In this document: positions 9,498 through 19,820 of the stretch, in pieces
Numbering within the stretch: position 1 is the first letter of the stretch
Layout of the letters: the number at the start of each line of letters is the position of its first letter
Assembly: GCA_024426085.1 (NCBI GenBank)
Contig: CP087974.1
Location: forward strand, 4,506,001-4,570,000
Reading direction: 5' to 3'
Length of the DNA: 64,000 nucleotides
Source of the DNA: Rhizobium sp. RCAM05350
GTDB taxonomy: Bacteria; Pseudomonadota; Alphaproteobacteria; Rhizobiales; Rhizobiaceae
Position numbers and translations under genes: made by a program
The notes under the pieces: model-generated
Told to the model about the DNA's origin: nothing
What the model saw: only the letters and a program-made list of their open reading frames with translations
The model's database searches: none

Positions 9498-10436
9498 ATG
9501 GGAATGGGAATTGGACTGCTTGGGTTTCAGACGACGATTGCACACTCTGTAACTCTGAGCGGCACGGGCGTACATTCGGGCGCCGAGGTAGCAATCACCT
9601 TTCACCCGGCGGAAGCCGATAGCGGTATCGTTTTCCAGCGTGTCGTCGGCGAACAGACGATCAGTGAATTCAAGGCGGTTTCCTCGCAGGTCGGCAATAC
9701 CGATCTCTGCACGATCCTCGGTTTTTCGCCTGCAACCTCTATCGCCACGATCGAGCATGTGATGGCGGCGATCTACGCGCTTGGCCTCGATAACCTTCTG
9801 ATCGAAGTGCATGGCGCTGAAATGCCGATCATGGATGGCAGTTCGGCTCCGTTCATCGAGGCTATCGAGCAGACCGGCATCAAGGCTTTGGCCGTCAAAC
9901 GCCGCTATATCCGCATTTTGAAGCCCGTCCGTATCGAATCGGGCGCCTCCTGGTCGGAATTCACGCCCTATGACGGCATGCGTTTTGAAGTGGAGATCGA
10001 TTTCGATTGCCCGCTGATCGGCCGTCAGGCGTGGAAGGGCGACATCACCCCGTCGGTGTTCAAGACGGAATTGTCGCGTGCCCGGACCTTCGGTTTCATG
10101 CGGGATGTCGAGCGCATGTGGGCGGCTGGCCGTGGCCTTGGTTCGTCACTTGAAAATTCAGTCGTCATTGCCGATGACAACACCGTCATCAATATGGAAG
10201 GCCTGCGCTACAAGGACGAGTTCGTTCGCCACAAGACGCTAGACGCCGTCGGCGACCTGGCTCTGGCCGGCGCGCCGTTCATCGGCTGCTACCGCTCCTA
10301 TCGCGGCGGCCACAAGATGAATGCCAATGCGCTGAAGGCGCTGATGAGTGATCCGACAGCCTACGAAATTGTCGAAACTGCAACGCAGCGCCAGCGGTCT
10401 GCGCCGCGCGAAGTGATTGCTGTCAACGCACCGTAA
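9498..10436 (+). CDS. lpxC: UDP-3-O-acyl-N-acetylglucosamine deacetylase
   Basis: LpxC is a zinc metalloenzyme catalysing the committed step of lipid A synthesis. Seen are GLLGFQTTIAHSVTLSGTGVH with the substrate region, the zinc-ligand helix TIEHVMAAIYALGLDN, MPIMDGSSAPF, the LSRARTFGF loop, and the active-site HKTLDAVGDLALAG (His/Asp zinc ligands). It has 312 residues, typical size. The start at MGMGIGLLGF follows AAGGCGAGAAGC; a TTG further upstream is unlikely. A terminator follows 50 bases after the stop. Confidence 0.96.
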   Translation: MGMGIGLLGFQTTIAHSVTLSGTGVHSGAEVAITFHPAEADSGIVFQRVVGEQTISEFKAVSSQVGNTDLCTILGFSPATSIATIEHVMAAIYALGLDNLLIEVHGAEMPIMDGSSAPFIEAIEQTGIKALAVKRRYIRILKPVRIESGASWSEFTPYDGMRFEVEIDFDCPLIGRQAWKGDITPSVFKTELSRARTFGFMRDVERMWAAGRGLGSSLENSVVIADDNTVINMEGLRYKDEFVRHKTLDAVGDLALAGAPFIGCYRSYRGGHKMNANALKALMSDPTAYEIVETATQRQRSAPREVIAVNAP

Positions 10437-10487
10437 TGCGCAGCCATTTGTTCCTGAAAGGGAAAATTTGGCCTGATGTTTGATGAG

Positions 10488-10512
10488 AGCCGGTCTTTTG
10501 ACCGGCTTTTTC
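10488..10512 (+). terminator. Rho-independent terminator after lpxC
   Basis: AGCCGGTC-TTTT-GACCGGCT is a perfect 8-bp stem followed by TTTTTC. Confidence 0.9.
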
Positions 10513-10637
10513 ATGATAAGGCTGCCACAAAATTGCGTTAATCAATCATCATGACATTGCGGTCTTGTTGCATCTTGATCTAAAACGCGGTTCATAGGCG
10601 GCGGTATTCTTACCGGCGCGGGAGTTGGGATTTACGA

Positions 10638-11504
10638 ATGGTAATTGCAGGCCAGTTTGAATTGAAGAAGATGGCACGTGTTGTTGTCATTGCGCTTGCG
10701 GCTTCCACGACCAGCGTGCTGGTCACCGCCTGCCAGAACGATCCCGACATCGACATCACCAAGCTGACCGCCGAAACGGATCCGCCGGAAGTGCTCTACA
10801 ATCAGGGTCTTGCCAACCTGAACGCGGGCAAGACCACGGAAGCGGCGCGCAAGTTCGACGCCATCGACCAGCAGCATCCGTTCTCCGAATATGCCCGCAA
10901 GGCTCTGGTCATGCGCTCGTTTGTCAATTACCGCAACGGCCAGTATCAGGACGCCATCAACGGGGCGAGCCGTTACCTGAACCTCTATCCCAGATCCGAA
11001 GACGCAGCCTATGCGCAGTACATCGTCGGTCTGGCCTATTCTAAGCAGATCCCGGCGGTGACGCAGGACCAGAAGCCCGCCTTCAAGACGATCGAGGCGA
11101 TGCAGGCGGTCATTACCAAATATCCCGATTCCGAATATGTCGAGGACGCGCAAGCCAAGCTGCGCTTTGCCAAGGACCAACTGGCCGGCAAGGAAATGCA
11201 GGTCGGCCGCTACTATCTCGAGCGCAAGGAATATCTGGCCGCGATCAAGCGCTTCCGGACCGTGGTGGAATCCTATCCGAACACCAATCAGGTCGAAGAG
11301 GCGCTGTCGCGTCTGGTCGAGACCTATTTCGCCATGGGCATCACCACCGAGGCGCAGACAGCCGCGGCTGTTCTCGGCCACAACTATCCTGACAGCCAGT
11401 GGTATGCCGACAGCTACAAGCTCCTGCAGACCGGTGGTCTGGAGCCGCGTGAAAACGGCAACTCGTGGATTTCGCGCGCAGGCAAGCAGCTTGTGGGCGC
11501 CTAA
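10638..11504 (+). CDS. bamD: Outer membrane protein assembly factor BamD (ComL)
   Basis: BamD is an outer-membrane lipoprotein of the BAM complex that inserts beta-barrel proteins. A lipoprotein signal is visible with lipobox LVTAC (Cys about residue 32), followed by TPR repeats: PPEVLYNQGLANLNAGKTTE, HPFSEYARKALVMRSFVNYR, LYPRSEDAAYAQYIVGLAYS and the YYLERKEYLAAIKRFRTVVE segment typical of BamD. Length is 288 residues, normal. The start has GGGAGTTGGGA upstream; an internal ATG at MARVVVIAL (10671) would also leave a complete signal peptide. It is followed by recN after 34 bases, a conserved rhizobial pairing. Confidence 0.94.
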   Translation: MVIAGQFELKKMARVVVIALAASTTSVLVTACQNDPDIDITKLTAETDPPEVLYNQGLANLNAGKTTEAARKFDAIDQQHPFSEYARKALVMRSFVNYRNGQYQDAINGASRYLNLYPRSEDAAYAQYIVGLAYSKQIPAVTQDQKPAFKTIEAMQAVITKYPDSEYVEDAQAKLRFAKDQLAGKEMQVGRYYLERKEYLAAIKRFRTVVESYPNTNQVEEALSRLVETYFAMGITTEAQTAAAVLGHNYPDSQWYADSYKLLQTGGLEPRENGNSWISRAGKQLVGA

Positions 11505-11538
11505 AATCAGGACCCAAGACGAAGAGATTTGAACCGGG

Positions 11539-13207
11539 ATGCTTTCACAGATTTCGATCCACGATATCGTCCTGATCGAACGGCTTGATCTGTCCTTCGA
11601 TGCCGGCCTGTCCGTGCTGACCGGCGAAACCGGCGCGGGAAAATCCATCCTGCTTGACAGTCTGTCGCTGGCGCTGGGCGGGCGAGGCGATGGTTCGCTC
11701 GTTCGCCACGGCGGCGACAAGGGGCAGGTGACGGCAGTCTTCGATGTCGGCATGGGCCATCCGGCCCGGCTTCTCGTCCGCGAAAACGGCATTGACGACG
11801 ATGGCGACCTGATTTTTCGCCGGGTGCAATCGGCTGACGGCCGCACCAAAGCCTATGTCAATGACCAGCCGGTTTCCGTGCAGTTGATGCGCCAGGCGGG
11901 CCAGTTGCTGGTCGAGATCCACGGCCAGCACGATGACCGTGCCCTTGTCGATACCCATGCCCATCGCACGCTTCTCGATGCCTTCGGCGGTCTTGCCGAG
12001 GAGGCGCAAGGTGTTGCCGGTCTCTATCGCATCTGGAAGGATGCCGAGCGGACGCTGAAGAAGCACCGTGACAAGGTTGAGGCCGCCGCCCGCGAGGCAG
12101 ATTACCTGCGTGCCTCCGTAGAAGAGTTGGAAGCTCTCTCCCCGCAGGATGGTGAGGAGGACGATCTCGCCGAACGCCGTTCGCGGATGATGAAGGCCGA
12201 GCGTATCGCCGTCGATATCAACGAGGCGAGCGAATTCCTCAACGGCAATGGCTCGCCTGTCCCCCTGATTGCCTCGATGGTCCGGCGGCTGGAGCGCAAG
12301 AGCCATGAAGCGCCGGGTCTTCTCGAAGAGACCGTAGAACTGCTCGACGCTGCACTCAACCAGCTTTCCGACGCCCAGATGGCGGTCGAGGCGGCGCTGC
12401 GGAAGACCGAATACGATCCGAAGGAACTGGAACGGGTCGAGGAGCGGCTGTTTGCGCTGCGCGCTGCTGCCTGCAAATATTCCGTACCGGTGACATCGCT
12501 GCCGGCGCTGGCGGTCCGGATGATCTCCGATCTCGCCGATCTGGATGCCGGTGAAGAGAAGCTGAAGCAGCTAGAAGCCCAGCTTGGCCTGACCAAGGGC
12601 GCTTTTGATGCTGCGGCTGTGACCCTCTCGGCCAAGCGCCACAAGACGGCAACGGCGCTCTCCGAGGCCGTGATGGCAGAACTTCCGGCGCTGAAGCTCG
12701 AACGTGCCCGCTTCATGGCCGAAGTGACGTCCGATCCGGTAGCCGCTGCGGCCGAAGGCATCGACGTGGTGGAATTCCATGTCCAGACCAACCCCGGCAC
12801 GCGGCCCGGCCCGATCATGAAGGTGGCGTCCGGCGGCGAGCTGCGCTTCCTGCTGGCGCTGAAAGTGGCGCTTGCCGATCGCGGCTCGGCGCCGACGCTC
12901 GTTTTCGATGAAATCGACACCGGCGTCGGCGGCGCCGTGGCCGATGCCATCGGCCAGCGGCTGAAGCGGCTGTCGAAGACCGTCCAGGTCCTCTCCGTCA
13001 CCCACGCTCCGCAGGTGGCGGCGCGCGGCAACGCATCTGCTGATTTCCAAGGGGCCATCGGCGGAGAAATCCGAAACGATCGCCACCCGCGTTGCTCGCA
13101 TGGACGACAACGCTCGCACCGAGGAAATCGCCCGCATGCTGGCCGGTGCCTCGGTGACGGACGAGGCGAGGGCGGCAGCAGCGAGTTTGCTGGCGGGGAA
13201 CGGGTGA
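11539..13207 (+). CDS. recN: DNA repair protein RecN (frameshifted)
   Basis: RecN is an SMC-like ATPase acting early in double-strand-break repair. Walker A TGETGAGKSILLDSLSLALG lies near residue 30, followed by the LLVEIHGQHDDRAL Q-loop region, a central coiled coil with the SPQDGEEDDL region, and then the ABC signature VASGGELRFLLALKVAL and Walker B TLVFDEIDTGVGG. After THAPQVAARG the frame shifts at about 13025-13031 (a missing GC in a GC repeat); the restored ending is ATHLLISKG...RMLAGASVTDEARAAAASLL with a stop at 13205-13207. Corrected length is about 556 residues, normal. Confidence 0.93.
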
Positions 13208-13274
13208 AGACTGCCTGCATGCATCGTGCAGGCTTTTCAGCGTTCTTTACTGTCATCTGCGAAAGAATTTTGTC

Positions 13275-13643
13275 ATGAATTTCTTTGCTAAGATTCTGTA
13301 TTTTGTGGAGCTTTTCGCAAGGCGACGAAAAAGCAACCATATTGCTTATTTTGATTGCGTCGGCGTTGATATATTACCGCGTAGTTATAGAATTCGACAA
13401 GATTAAATCCCCTGGACTGACGTTTGTACTGCTCGCTGTTGGCGGACCTTTTTTCTGATTGGCTCGATTGTCTTTATTTATAAGGTCTATGTCGAAGCCC
13501 ATCGCCTGTCACAGTGCTTCCTTGACGAAGCAAAAGTAACGCTGTTCGGTCGTGAAAATGCTGATTGCGTACGGAAAATCGGGAAATACCTGTGCGTCGG
13601 CAACAGCTTCCAAACCTCTTCCCATTGCGCCGTTTTGCTCTAA
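13275..13643 (+). CDS. Probable small two-helix membrane protein (two frameshifts), unrecognised
   Basis: No standard gene appears between recN and ligA, but one becomes readable if two homopolymer indels are allowed. From ATG 13275 (MNFFAKILYFVELFARRR), removal of one A in the AAAAA at 13328-13332 joins to ATILLILIASALIYYRVVIE, a membrane segment, then KSPGLTFVLLAVGGPFF. Addition of one T to the T-run at 13449-13454 continues FLIGSIVFIYKVYVEAHRLS and a soluble cysteine-containing tail ending SSHCAVLL. The result is about 122 residues with two hydrophobic helices. The locus is clearly more AT-rich than its neighbours. I do not recognise the family; function is unknown, and the existence of the gene depends on the two corrections. 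Confidence 0.45.
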
Positions 13644-13673
13644 AACGTTCCTCGCATTCGAGGAGTCTCCGCT

Positions 13674-15833
13674 ATGTCGACCGTATCCATTGCCGTTGAA
13701 AACCTGACGCTTGAAGATGCCGCTGCCGAACTGGAACGGCTGGCTGCGGCGCTTGCGCGCCACGATGCGCTCTATCACGGCAAGGATGCGCCGGAGATTT
13801 CGGACGCGGACTATGATGCGCTGAAGCGGCGCAACGAGGAGATCGAGGTGCGGTTTCCAGAACTCGTCCGCGCCGACAGCCCATCGCGCAAGGTCGGGGC
13901 GACACCGTCCGGTATCTTTCAGCAGATTACCCATGTGCGTCCGATGCTGTCGCTCGACAACGTTTTTTCGGATGAAGATGTCCGCGATTTCATCGCCAGC
14001 GTCTATCGTTTCCTCGGCCTGTTGCCGGACAATTCCATCGCCTTTACCGCCGAGCCGAAGATCGACGGGCTGTCGATGTCGCTGCGCTATGAAAATGGCA
14101 AGCTCGTCAGCGCCGCAACGCGTGGCGATGGGACGACCGGCGAAAACGTTACGGCCAATATCCGCACCATCAAGGAAATCCCGCAGAACCTTCCGTCCGG
14201 CACCCCTGATGTCGTCGAGGTGCGCGGCGAGGTCTATATGGCCAAGAGCGATTTCCTGGCGCTGAATGAGCAGATGGTGGCCGAGGGCAAGCAGACCTAT
14301 GTCAACCCGCGCAATACGGCCGCCGGGTCCTTGCGGCAGCTCGATCCGGCGATCACGGCCAGCCGCAAGCTCAAATTTTTCGCCTATGCGTGGGGCGAGA
14401 TTTCGGAGATGCCGGCCGATACCCAATTCGGCATGGTCGAGGTTTTCAAGCGCTGGGGTTTCCCGGTCAATCCGCTGATGCAGCGCCTGTCCTCGATCGA
14501 GGCGATCCTCGACCATTACAACGGCATCGGCTTGCAACGGCCTGATCTCGACTACGATATCGACGGCGTCGTCTACAAGGTTGACCGGCTGGACCTGCAG
14601 CAGCGCCTGGGCTTTCGCTCGCGCTCGCCGCGCTGGGCGACGGCGCACAAGTTCCCGGCCGAGCAGGCGTTCACCACCGTCGAGAATATCGACATTCAGG
14701 TGGGCCGTACCGGTGCCCTGACGCCGGTCGCGCGGCTGACGCCGGTGACGGTCGGCGGTGTCGTCGTCACCAATGCCACGCTGCACAATGCCGACTACAT
14801 CGAAGGCATCGGCAATGGCGGCGAGCGCATCCACGAGGAGGAGCACGATATCCGCATCGGCGATACCGTCATCGTCCAGCGGGCAGGGGATGTCATCCCG
14901 CAGGTTCTCGATGTCGTGATGGAGAAGCGTCCTGACGGTTCTGAGCGTTATGCGTTTCCAAAAGTCTGCCCGGTCTGCGGCAGCCATGCGGTGCGTGAGA
15001 GAAACGAGAAGACAGGCAAGCTCGATTCCGTCACGCGCTGCACCGGCGGCTTCGTCTGCCGTGCGCAGGCGGTGGAGCACCTGAAGCATTTCGTCTCGCG
15101 CAATGCCTTTGACATCGAGGGACTGGGATCGAAGCAGATCGATTTTTTCTTCGAAGCCGAAGATCCGTCGCTGTCGATCAAGACCGCGCCCGATATTTTC
15201 ACGCTGGAAAAGCGGCAGAATGCATCGGCCTTGACCAAGCTCGAAAATATCGACGGTTTCGGCAAGGTCAGCGTCCGCAAGCTCTATGACGCAATCAACG
15301 ACCGGCGCCAGATCGCGCTTCACAGGCTGATCTACGCGCTCGGAATCCGCCATGTCGGTGAAACCACGGCAAAACTGTTGGCGCGTTCCTACGGCAGCTA
15401 TGCCGCCTTTGCGGATGCGATGAAAGCCGCTGGCGATATCACCTCGGAAGCCTGGAGCGATCTCAACACGATCGACGGCATCGGCGATGTCGTTGCCCGC
15501 GCGATCGTCGAGTTCTTCAAGGAACCGCGCAACATGGATGTCGTGTCTCGTCTGCTCGACGAGGTGACGCCGCAGGACGCCGAGGCACCGGTCGCAAGCT
15601 CAAGCCCGGTCGCTGGCAAGACTGTCGTCTTCACCGGATCGCTGGAAAAGATGACGCGCGACGAGGCCAAGGCGATGGCCGAGCGGCTGGGTGCCAAGGT
15701 CGCCGGCTCCGTCTCGAAGAAGACCGATCTTTTGGTCGCAGGCCCCGGCGCTGGCTCGAAACTCGAAAAAGCCCGTGAATTGGGTGTCGAAACCACCGAC
15801 GAGGACGGTTGGTTTGCCCTGATCGGTGGGTAA
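13674..15833 (+). CDS. ligA: NAD-dependent DNA ligase LigA
   Basis: LigA seals nicks in replication and repair using NAD+. The order is: Ia domain with the YDALKRRNEEIE region, adenylation domain with the catalytic lysine motif PKIDGLSMSLRYENG, oligonucleotide-binding fold with HIEG-like VVVTNATLHNADYI and RAGDVIPQV, a four-cysteine zinc finger (CPVCGSH...RCTGGFVCRAQ), helix-hairpin-helix repeats (IDGFGKVSVRKL, IDGIGDVVARAI) and a C-terminal BRCT domain (VVFTGSLEKMTRDEAKAMAE). It is intact at 719 residues, the usual rhizobial size. GAGGAG precedes the ATG. Confidence 0.97.
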   Translation: MSTVSIAVENLTLEDAAAELERLAAALARHDALYHGKDAPEISDADYDALKRRNEEIEVRFPELVRADSPSRKVGATPSGIFQQITHVRPMLSLDNVFSDEDVRDFIASVYRFLGLLPDNSIAFTAEPKIDGLSMSLRYENGKLVSAATRGDGTTGENVTANIRTIKEIPQNLPSGTPDVVEVRGEVYMAKSDFLALNEQMVAEGKQTYVNPRNTAAGSLRQLDPAITASRKLKFFAYAWGEISEMPADTQFGMVEVFKRWGFPVNPLMQRLSSIEAILDHYNGIGLQRPDLDYDIDGVVYKVDRLDLQQRLGFRSRSPRWATAHKFPAEQAFTTVENIDIQVGRTGALTPVARLTPVTVGGVVVTNATLHNADYIEGIGNGGERIHEEEHDIRIGDTVIVQRAGDVIPQVLDVVMEKRPDGSERYAFPKVCPVCGSHAVRERNEKTGKLDSVTRCTGGFVCRAQAVEHLKHFVSRNAFDIEGLGSKQIDFFFEAEDPSLSIKTAPDIFTLEKRQNASALTKLENIDGFGKVSVRKLYDAINDRRQIALHRLIYALGIRHVGETTAKLLARSYGSYAAFADAMKAAGDITSEAWSDLNTIDGIGDVVARAIVEFFKEPRNMDVVSRLLDEVTPQDAEAPVASSSPVAGKTVVFTGSLEKMTRDEAKAMAERLGAKVAGSVSKKTDLLVAGPGAGSKLEKARELGVETTDEDGWFALIGG

Positions 15834-15888
15834 CCGCACTTCGATCGCCTCGAAAGCTTCCCTTGCTTGCCTGTCTTCTCTATGAGCA

Positions 15889-15916
15889 CTGCCAGTTTAT
15901 GACAGTTTCATGACAA
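15889..15916 (-). promoter_or_regulatory. Candidate Pho box before the DUF47-pit operon
   Basis: Read on the minus strand the site is TTGTCAT-N4-CTGTCAT followed by a degenerate CTGGCAG, i.e. direct repeats about 11 bp apart matching the PhoB consensus CTGTCAT-N4-CTGTCAT. It ends 24 bases before the DUF47 start and points away from it. In Sinorhizobium meliloti the equivalent orfA-pit operon is known to be repressed by PhoB under phosphate limitation, which fits a reversed, start-proximal site. Confidence 0.65.
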
Positions 15917-15939
15917 TGGCGAAGATAGGTAATTGAACA

Positions 15940-16584
15940 ATGCTGGGTTGGTTTCGCAAACTCCTGCCGCGCGAAGACAAGTTCTTCGAGCTTTTGAGGC
16001 GCATTCACGCACGGTCGTCGGTGCAGCCGACGCATTGAAGGCACTGCTGGCTGGCGAGGGTGACCTTGATGCCCATTGCGACCGGATCATTGCGTTGGAA
16101 GACCAGGCCGACGCGATCACCCGCGATGTCTTGCTTGCGGTCCGCCTAAGCTTCATCACGCCGTTCGATCGTGGCGACATCAAGGACCTGATCCAGTCTA
16201 TGGACGACGCCATCGACATGATGCACAAGACGGTCAAGACGATCCGTCTGTTCGAGCAGAAGAATTTTGATCCCGGCATGCGCGAAATGGGCGTTCTGAT
16301 CATCGATTCCGCCCGGCTGGTCGCCGAAGCCATTCCGTTGCTCGATCGCATCGGCGCCAATGTGCCGCGCCTGACCGCCATCGCCGAAGAGGTCAACCGG
16401 CTTGAGGAACGCTCCGACCAGCTGCATGACGAAGGCCTCAAGGATCTGTTCCGCCGCCACGGTACCTCGAACCCGATGGCTTATATCATCGGCAGCGAGA
16501 TCTATGGCGAGCTCGAAAAGGTCGTTGACCGCTTCTGAGGACGTCGTCAATGAAATCAGCGGCATCCTGATCGAGAACGTCTGA
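15940..16584 (+). CDS. DUF47 (PhoU-like) phosphate transport accessory protein (two frameshifts)
   Basis: This is the all-helical PhoU-like partner of Pit permeases (called orfA in S. meliloti). The start ATG 15940 gives MLGWFRKLLPREDKFFELF. The frame then changes at about 15991-15994 (one T missing in the T-run) into EAHSRTVVGAADALKALLAG, and again at about 16533 (an extra T) to end EDVVNEISGILIENV. Family motifs include the acidic ALEDQADAITRDV and SMDDAIDMMHKTVKTIRLFE helices that bind metal clusters. About 214 residues after correction. Its stop overlaps the pit ATG (TGATG), so the two are co-transcribed and translationally coupled. Confidence 0.9.
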
Positions 16585-17585
16585 TGGACGCTACGCTCGC
16601 CCTGCCGTTGCTCATCGCCCTGATTGGCGTCGCGCTGTTCTTCGATTTCCTCAATGGCCTGCACGATGCTGCCAATTCGATCGCCACGATCGTCTCGACG
16701 CGTGCTGCGGCCGCAATATGCCGTCATGTGGGCGGCCTTCTTCAACTTCATCGCCTTCCTGTTCTTCGGCCTGCATGTTGCCGAAACGCTCGGGACAGGC
16801 ATTATCGACCCGTCCATCGTGACGCCGCAGGTGATCTTTGCCGCCTTGATGGGGGCGATCATCTGGAACATCGTCACCTGGATTTTCGGCATTCCGTCGA
16901 GCTCGTCGCATGCGCTGGTCGGCGGGCTGGTCGGGGGCAGGGCTTGCCAAGACCGGCGGTGATGCGATCGTTCTGACTGGCCTTCTGAAGACCGTCGGCG
17001 CCATCTTCATGTCGCCGATGATCGGGTTCATGCTGGCGCTGCTGCTCGTTCTCATCGTTTCCTGGGTCTGCTTGCGCCAGACGCCGTTTGCCGTCGATCG
17101 CAGCTTCCGCGGCCTCCAGTTCATCTCTGCCTCGCTCTATTCGCTCGGCCATGGCGGCAACGACGCGCAGAAGACCATGGGCATCATTGCCGTCCTGCTG
17201 TTCAGCCAGGGTTACCTTGGCCCAACCTTCCATGTGCCGTTCTGGGTAGTGATCGCCTGCCAGTCGGCCATGGCGCTCGGCACGCTGTTCGGCGGCTGGC
17301 GTATCGTGCATACGATGGGCCTCGAAGATCACCAAACTCAATCCGATGCAGGGGTTTTGCGCGGAGACCGGCGGGGCGATCACTCTGTTTGCTGCGACAT
17401 GGCTGGGTATTCCTGTCTCGACCACGCACACCATCACCGGTGCCATCATCGGTGTCGGTGCTGCAAGGCGTGTCTCGGCGGTGCGCTGGGGGCTTGCCGG
17501 CAACATCGTCATCGCGTGGGTCGTGACCCTGCCGGCGGCAGCGCTGATCTCGGCGCTGTTCTATTTCGCCACGCGGCTGCTGTAA
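16584..17585 (+). CDS. pit: Low-affinity inorganic phosphate transporter Pit (three frameshifts)
   Basis: This is a proton-driven permease of the PiT family taking up metal-phosphate. Both inverted PD001131 signatures are present: DFLNGLHDAANSIATIVSTR at the start and SLGHGGNDAQKTMGIIAVLL in the middle, plus paired IPSSSSHALVGGLVG and IPVSTTHTITGAIIGVGA segments. The frame changes at about 16703-16712 (GT missing), 16931-16935 (an extra G in GGGGG) and about 17323 (an extra G before AAGATCACC). Corrected length is about 334 residues, about ten helices, normal for this family. It is the second gene of the Pho-box-associated operon. Confidence 0.92.
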
Positions 17586-17612
17586 CCGATAAGACTGCCG
17601 GCCGGCACCACG

Positions 17613-19820
17613 TTATCGCGATGCGGGTCGTTTTCGCCGCTGATCATCGGCCGCGGTGGCTAGAAGTGCCGCGGCCTGGTCTGCGGGAAGCGCTTTGCCG
17701 TAGCGATAGCCCTGGCCGGACTTGCAGCCGAGCAATCGAAGCGCTGTCTCCTGTTCTTCCGTCTCGATGCCTTCGGCGATGGTTTCGAGCCCCAGTTCGT
17801 TGCCCATGGTGAGCATCGCCCGGGTGATGGCGGCATCGTGCGGATTTTCCAGCATGTCGCTGATGAAACTCCGGTCGATCTTCAGCGTCGTCAGGGGAAA
17901 GCGCTGCAGGGAGCTCAGCGATGCGTAGCCCGTTCCGAAATCGTCGAAGGCGATCCCGACACCGAGATCGTACAGAGTGCGGACGGCTGCGACGGCATGG
18001 TCGTCGTTGAGAAGCGCAATGGTTTCCGTCACCTCGAGCCCGAGCGTCGACGGGGCGAGCCCGTGTTCGGCAAGCGCGTCGGTGACATGCTGGACGAGGG
18101 TGCCCGCGCGGTACTGGGCTGCGAACAGATTGACGCTGACCTTGATCGCAGGCAGGCCGCTCGCCCGCCATTCGGCCGCCTGACGGCAGGCCTCGTTCAG
18201 AACCCACCATCCGACCGGCAGCGCTAGTGAACTCGATTCTGATGGCCGGCAGAAAGGCCCCTGGAAACAGCATGCCTTGTTCGGGATGCTGCCAGCGGAT
18301 CAGCGCTTCCATGCCCAGTACATGCCCGTCCTCGAGCGAAACCTGAGGCTGATAGTGAAGCACCAGTTCGTTGTTCTGCACGCGCGCAGCAGTTCATCCT
18401 GGGTTGCCCGGCGAGCGACGGAATCGTTGCGCATATCCGGCTCGAACATCAACATCGTGCTGCCGCCGGCCTGCTTTGCCCGGTAGAGTGCGAAATCGGC
18501 GCTTGCAAGCAATTCTTCGGCATCAGCGCCGTGTTGCGGGGCGAGGGCAAAGCCAATGGTGGCCGCCAATTGGAACACATGGCCGCCAACGTCGAAGGGC
18601 ACTTCGAAGGCCGACACGACGGCACCGATCGATTGCAGTGCCGCCTCCTTCGTTGCGTCGCTGGGCAACAAAATCGCAAATTCGTCGCCCCTGAAGCGAG
18701 CGACGGTGACATTGGCTGCAAGGATCGATGGCAGCCGGACCGCGACGGCCTGCAGCAATGCGTCGCCAACGGCATGGCCAAGGCTGTCGTTGACATCCTT
18801 GAAGCCATCGAGATCGAGCAGGGCAACCGTAACTGCGCGGTTGTCGGACAAGACCTCCTGAAGCAGGTTTTCGAACCGGTGCCGGTTGCTAAGCCCGGTC
18901 AGGGTGTCCTGGTTGGCCATCCTCAAGAGCCGGGCATCCCGGTCGCGGCGGTCGGAAATGTCGCGAATGATTGCACCCATGCCGGCGCCGCGTTCATCGT
19001 TCCACAGCGAGAGCGAAAGCTCGATCGGCACTTCGGTCTGGTCCCGCTTGCGTGCCACGACCTCGACGGTCTTGCCGATCAGCTTGGTGTTGCCGCCGGC
19101 CAGAACCCTTGCAAGGCCGGCATGGTGCGCGCCGCCATGAAACCGGTCGGGGATGATGAGGTCGATGGATTGACCAATCATCTCGGCGTGATCGTAACCG
19201 AACAGGCGCAACGCCGCACGGTTGACGAACTCGATCAGGCCGGCGGCATTGATTGTGAACAGTGCAAGTTCGGTCGCATCGGAAAAATGCATCACCGTCG
19301 AGCGGACGATCTCCTCGTGGCGCAGGCGCATCTGCTCCATGACAAGTGCTGCCATCATCATCAGCGTCTGCTGTTTTTTTGCGTCGAAGTCATGGCGCGG
19401 CACAGTGTCGGCGATGCAGAGCGCACCGATACGCAAGCCACCCGCAGTTACCAGGGGCGCGCCGGCATAGAAGCGGGCAAAAGGGGCGCCCACGACCAGG
19501 GGGGTATTCGCAAATAGAGGGTCGGCCTGCATGTCGGGTATGATGAAAACATGCGGGTTCTGGATCGTGTGGGTGCAGAACGACATTGAGCGGGCCATAT
19601 CGGGAACGTCGATGCCGTGCATCGCCTTGAACCGCTGGATGTCCTTGTCGACCAGGGTGATGAAGGCCATCGGAGTGCCGAAAAGCTGGGCGGCGAGCGT
19701 TACGATTGCGTCGAACCGCGGTTCCGGTTTGGTGCCGGCGATCCACAACCCCGCAAGCGCCGCTAGCCGGGCGCGTTCGATGCCATCAGTCTCATCAGCA
19801 GCGTCGTCGTGCATGCTCAT
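17613..19820 (-). CDS. GAF-PAS-GGDEF-EAL cyclic-di-GMP signalling protein (two frameshifts)
   Basis: A cytoplasmic protein of about 735 residues that probably hydrolyses c-di-GMP. Order: GAF (residues about 15-165), PAS (about 185-300, ALFTINAAGLIEFVNRAALRL), GGDEF (about 315-470) and EAL. The cyclase A-site is degenerate, RFRGDEFAILLP instead of GGDEF, whereas the EAL domain keeps GMEALIRW, the DDFGTGYASLSSL loop and KIDRSF, so phosphodiesterase activity with a regulatory GGDEF is the likelier output. Frame changes lie at about 18385 and about 18240. I chose ATG 19820 (MSMHDDAADE) rather than the upstream TTG. It is convergent with pit. The PAS/GAF ligand is unknown. Confidence 0.87.

Noticed and set aside
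10632..11849. 405-residue open frame antisense to bamD-recN
   Set aside because: It spans two real genes on the other strand and has no protein-family features.
13509..15353. 614-residue open frame antisense to ligA
   Set aside because: A high-GC shadow frame; composition is Arg/Asp/Gly-rich without domains, and the opposite strand encodes an intact LigA.
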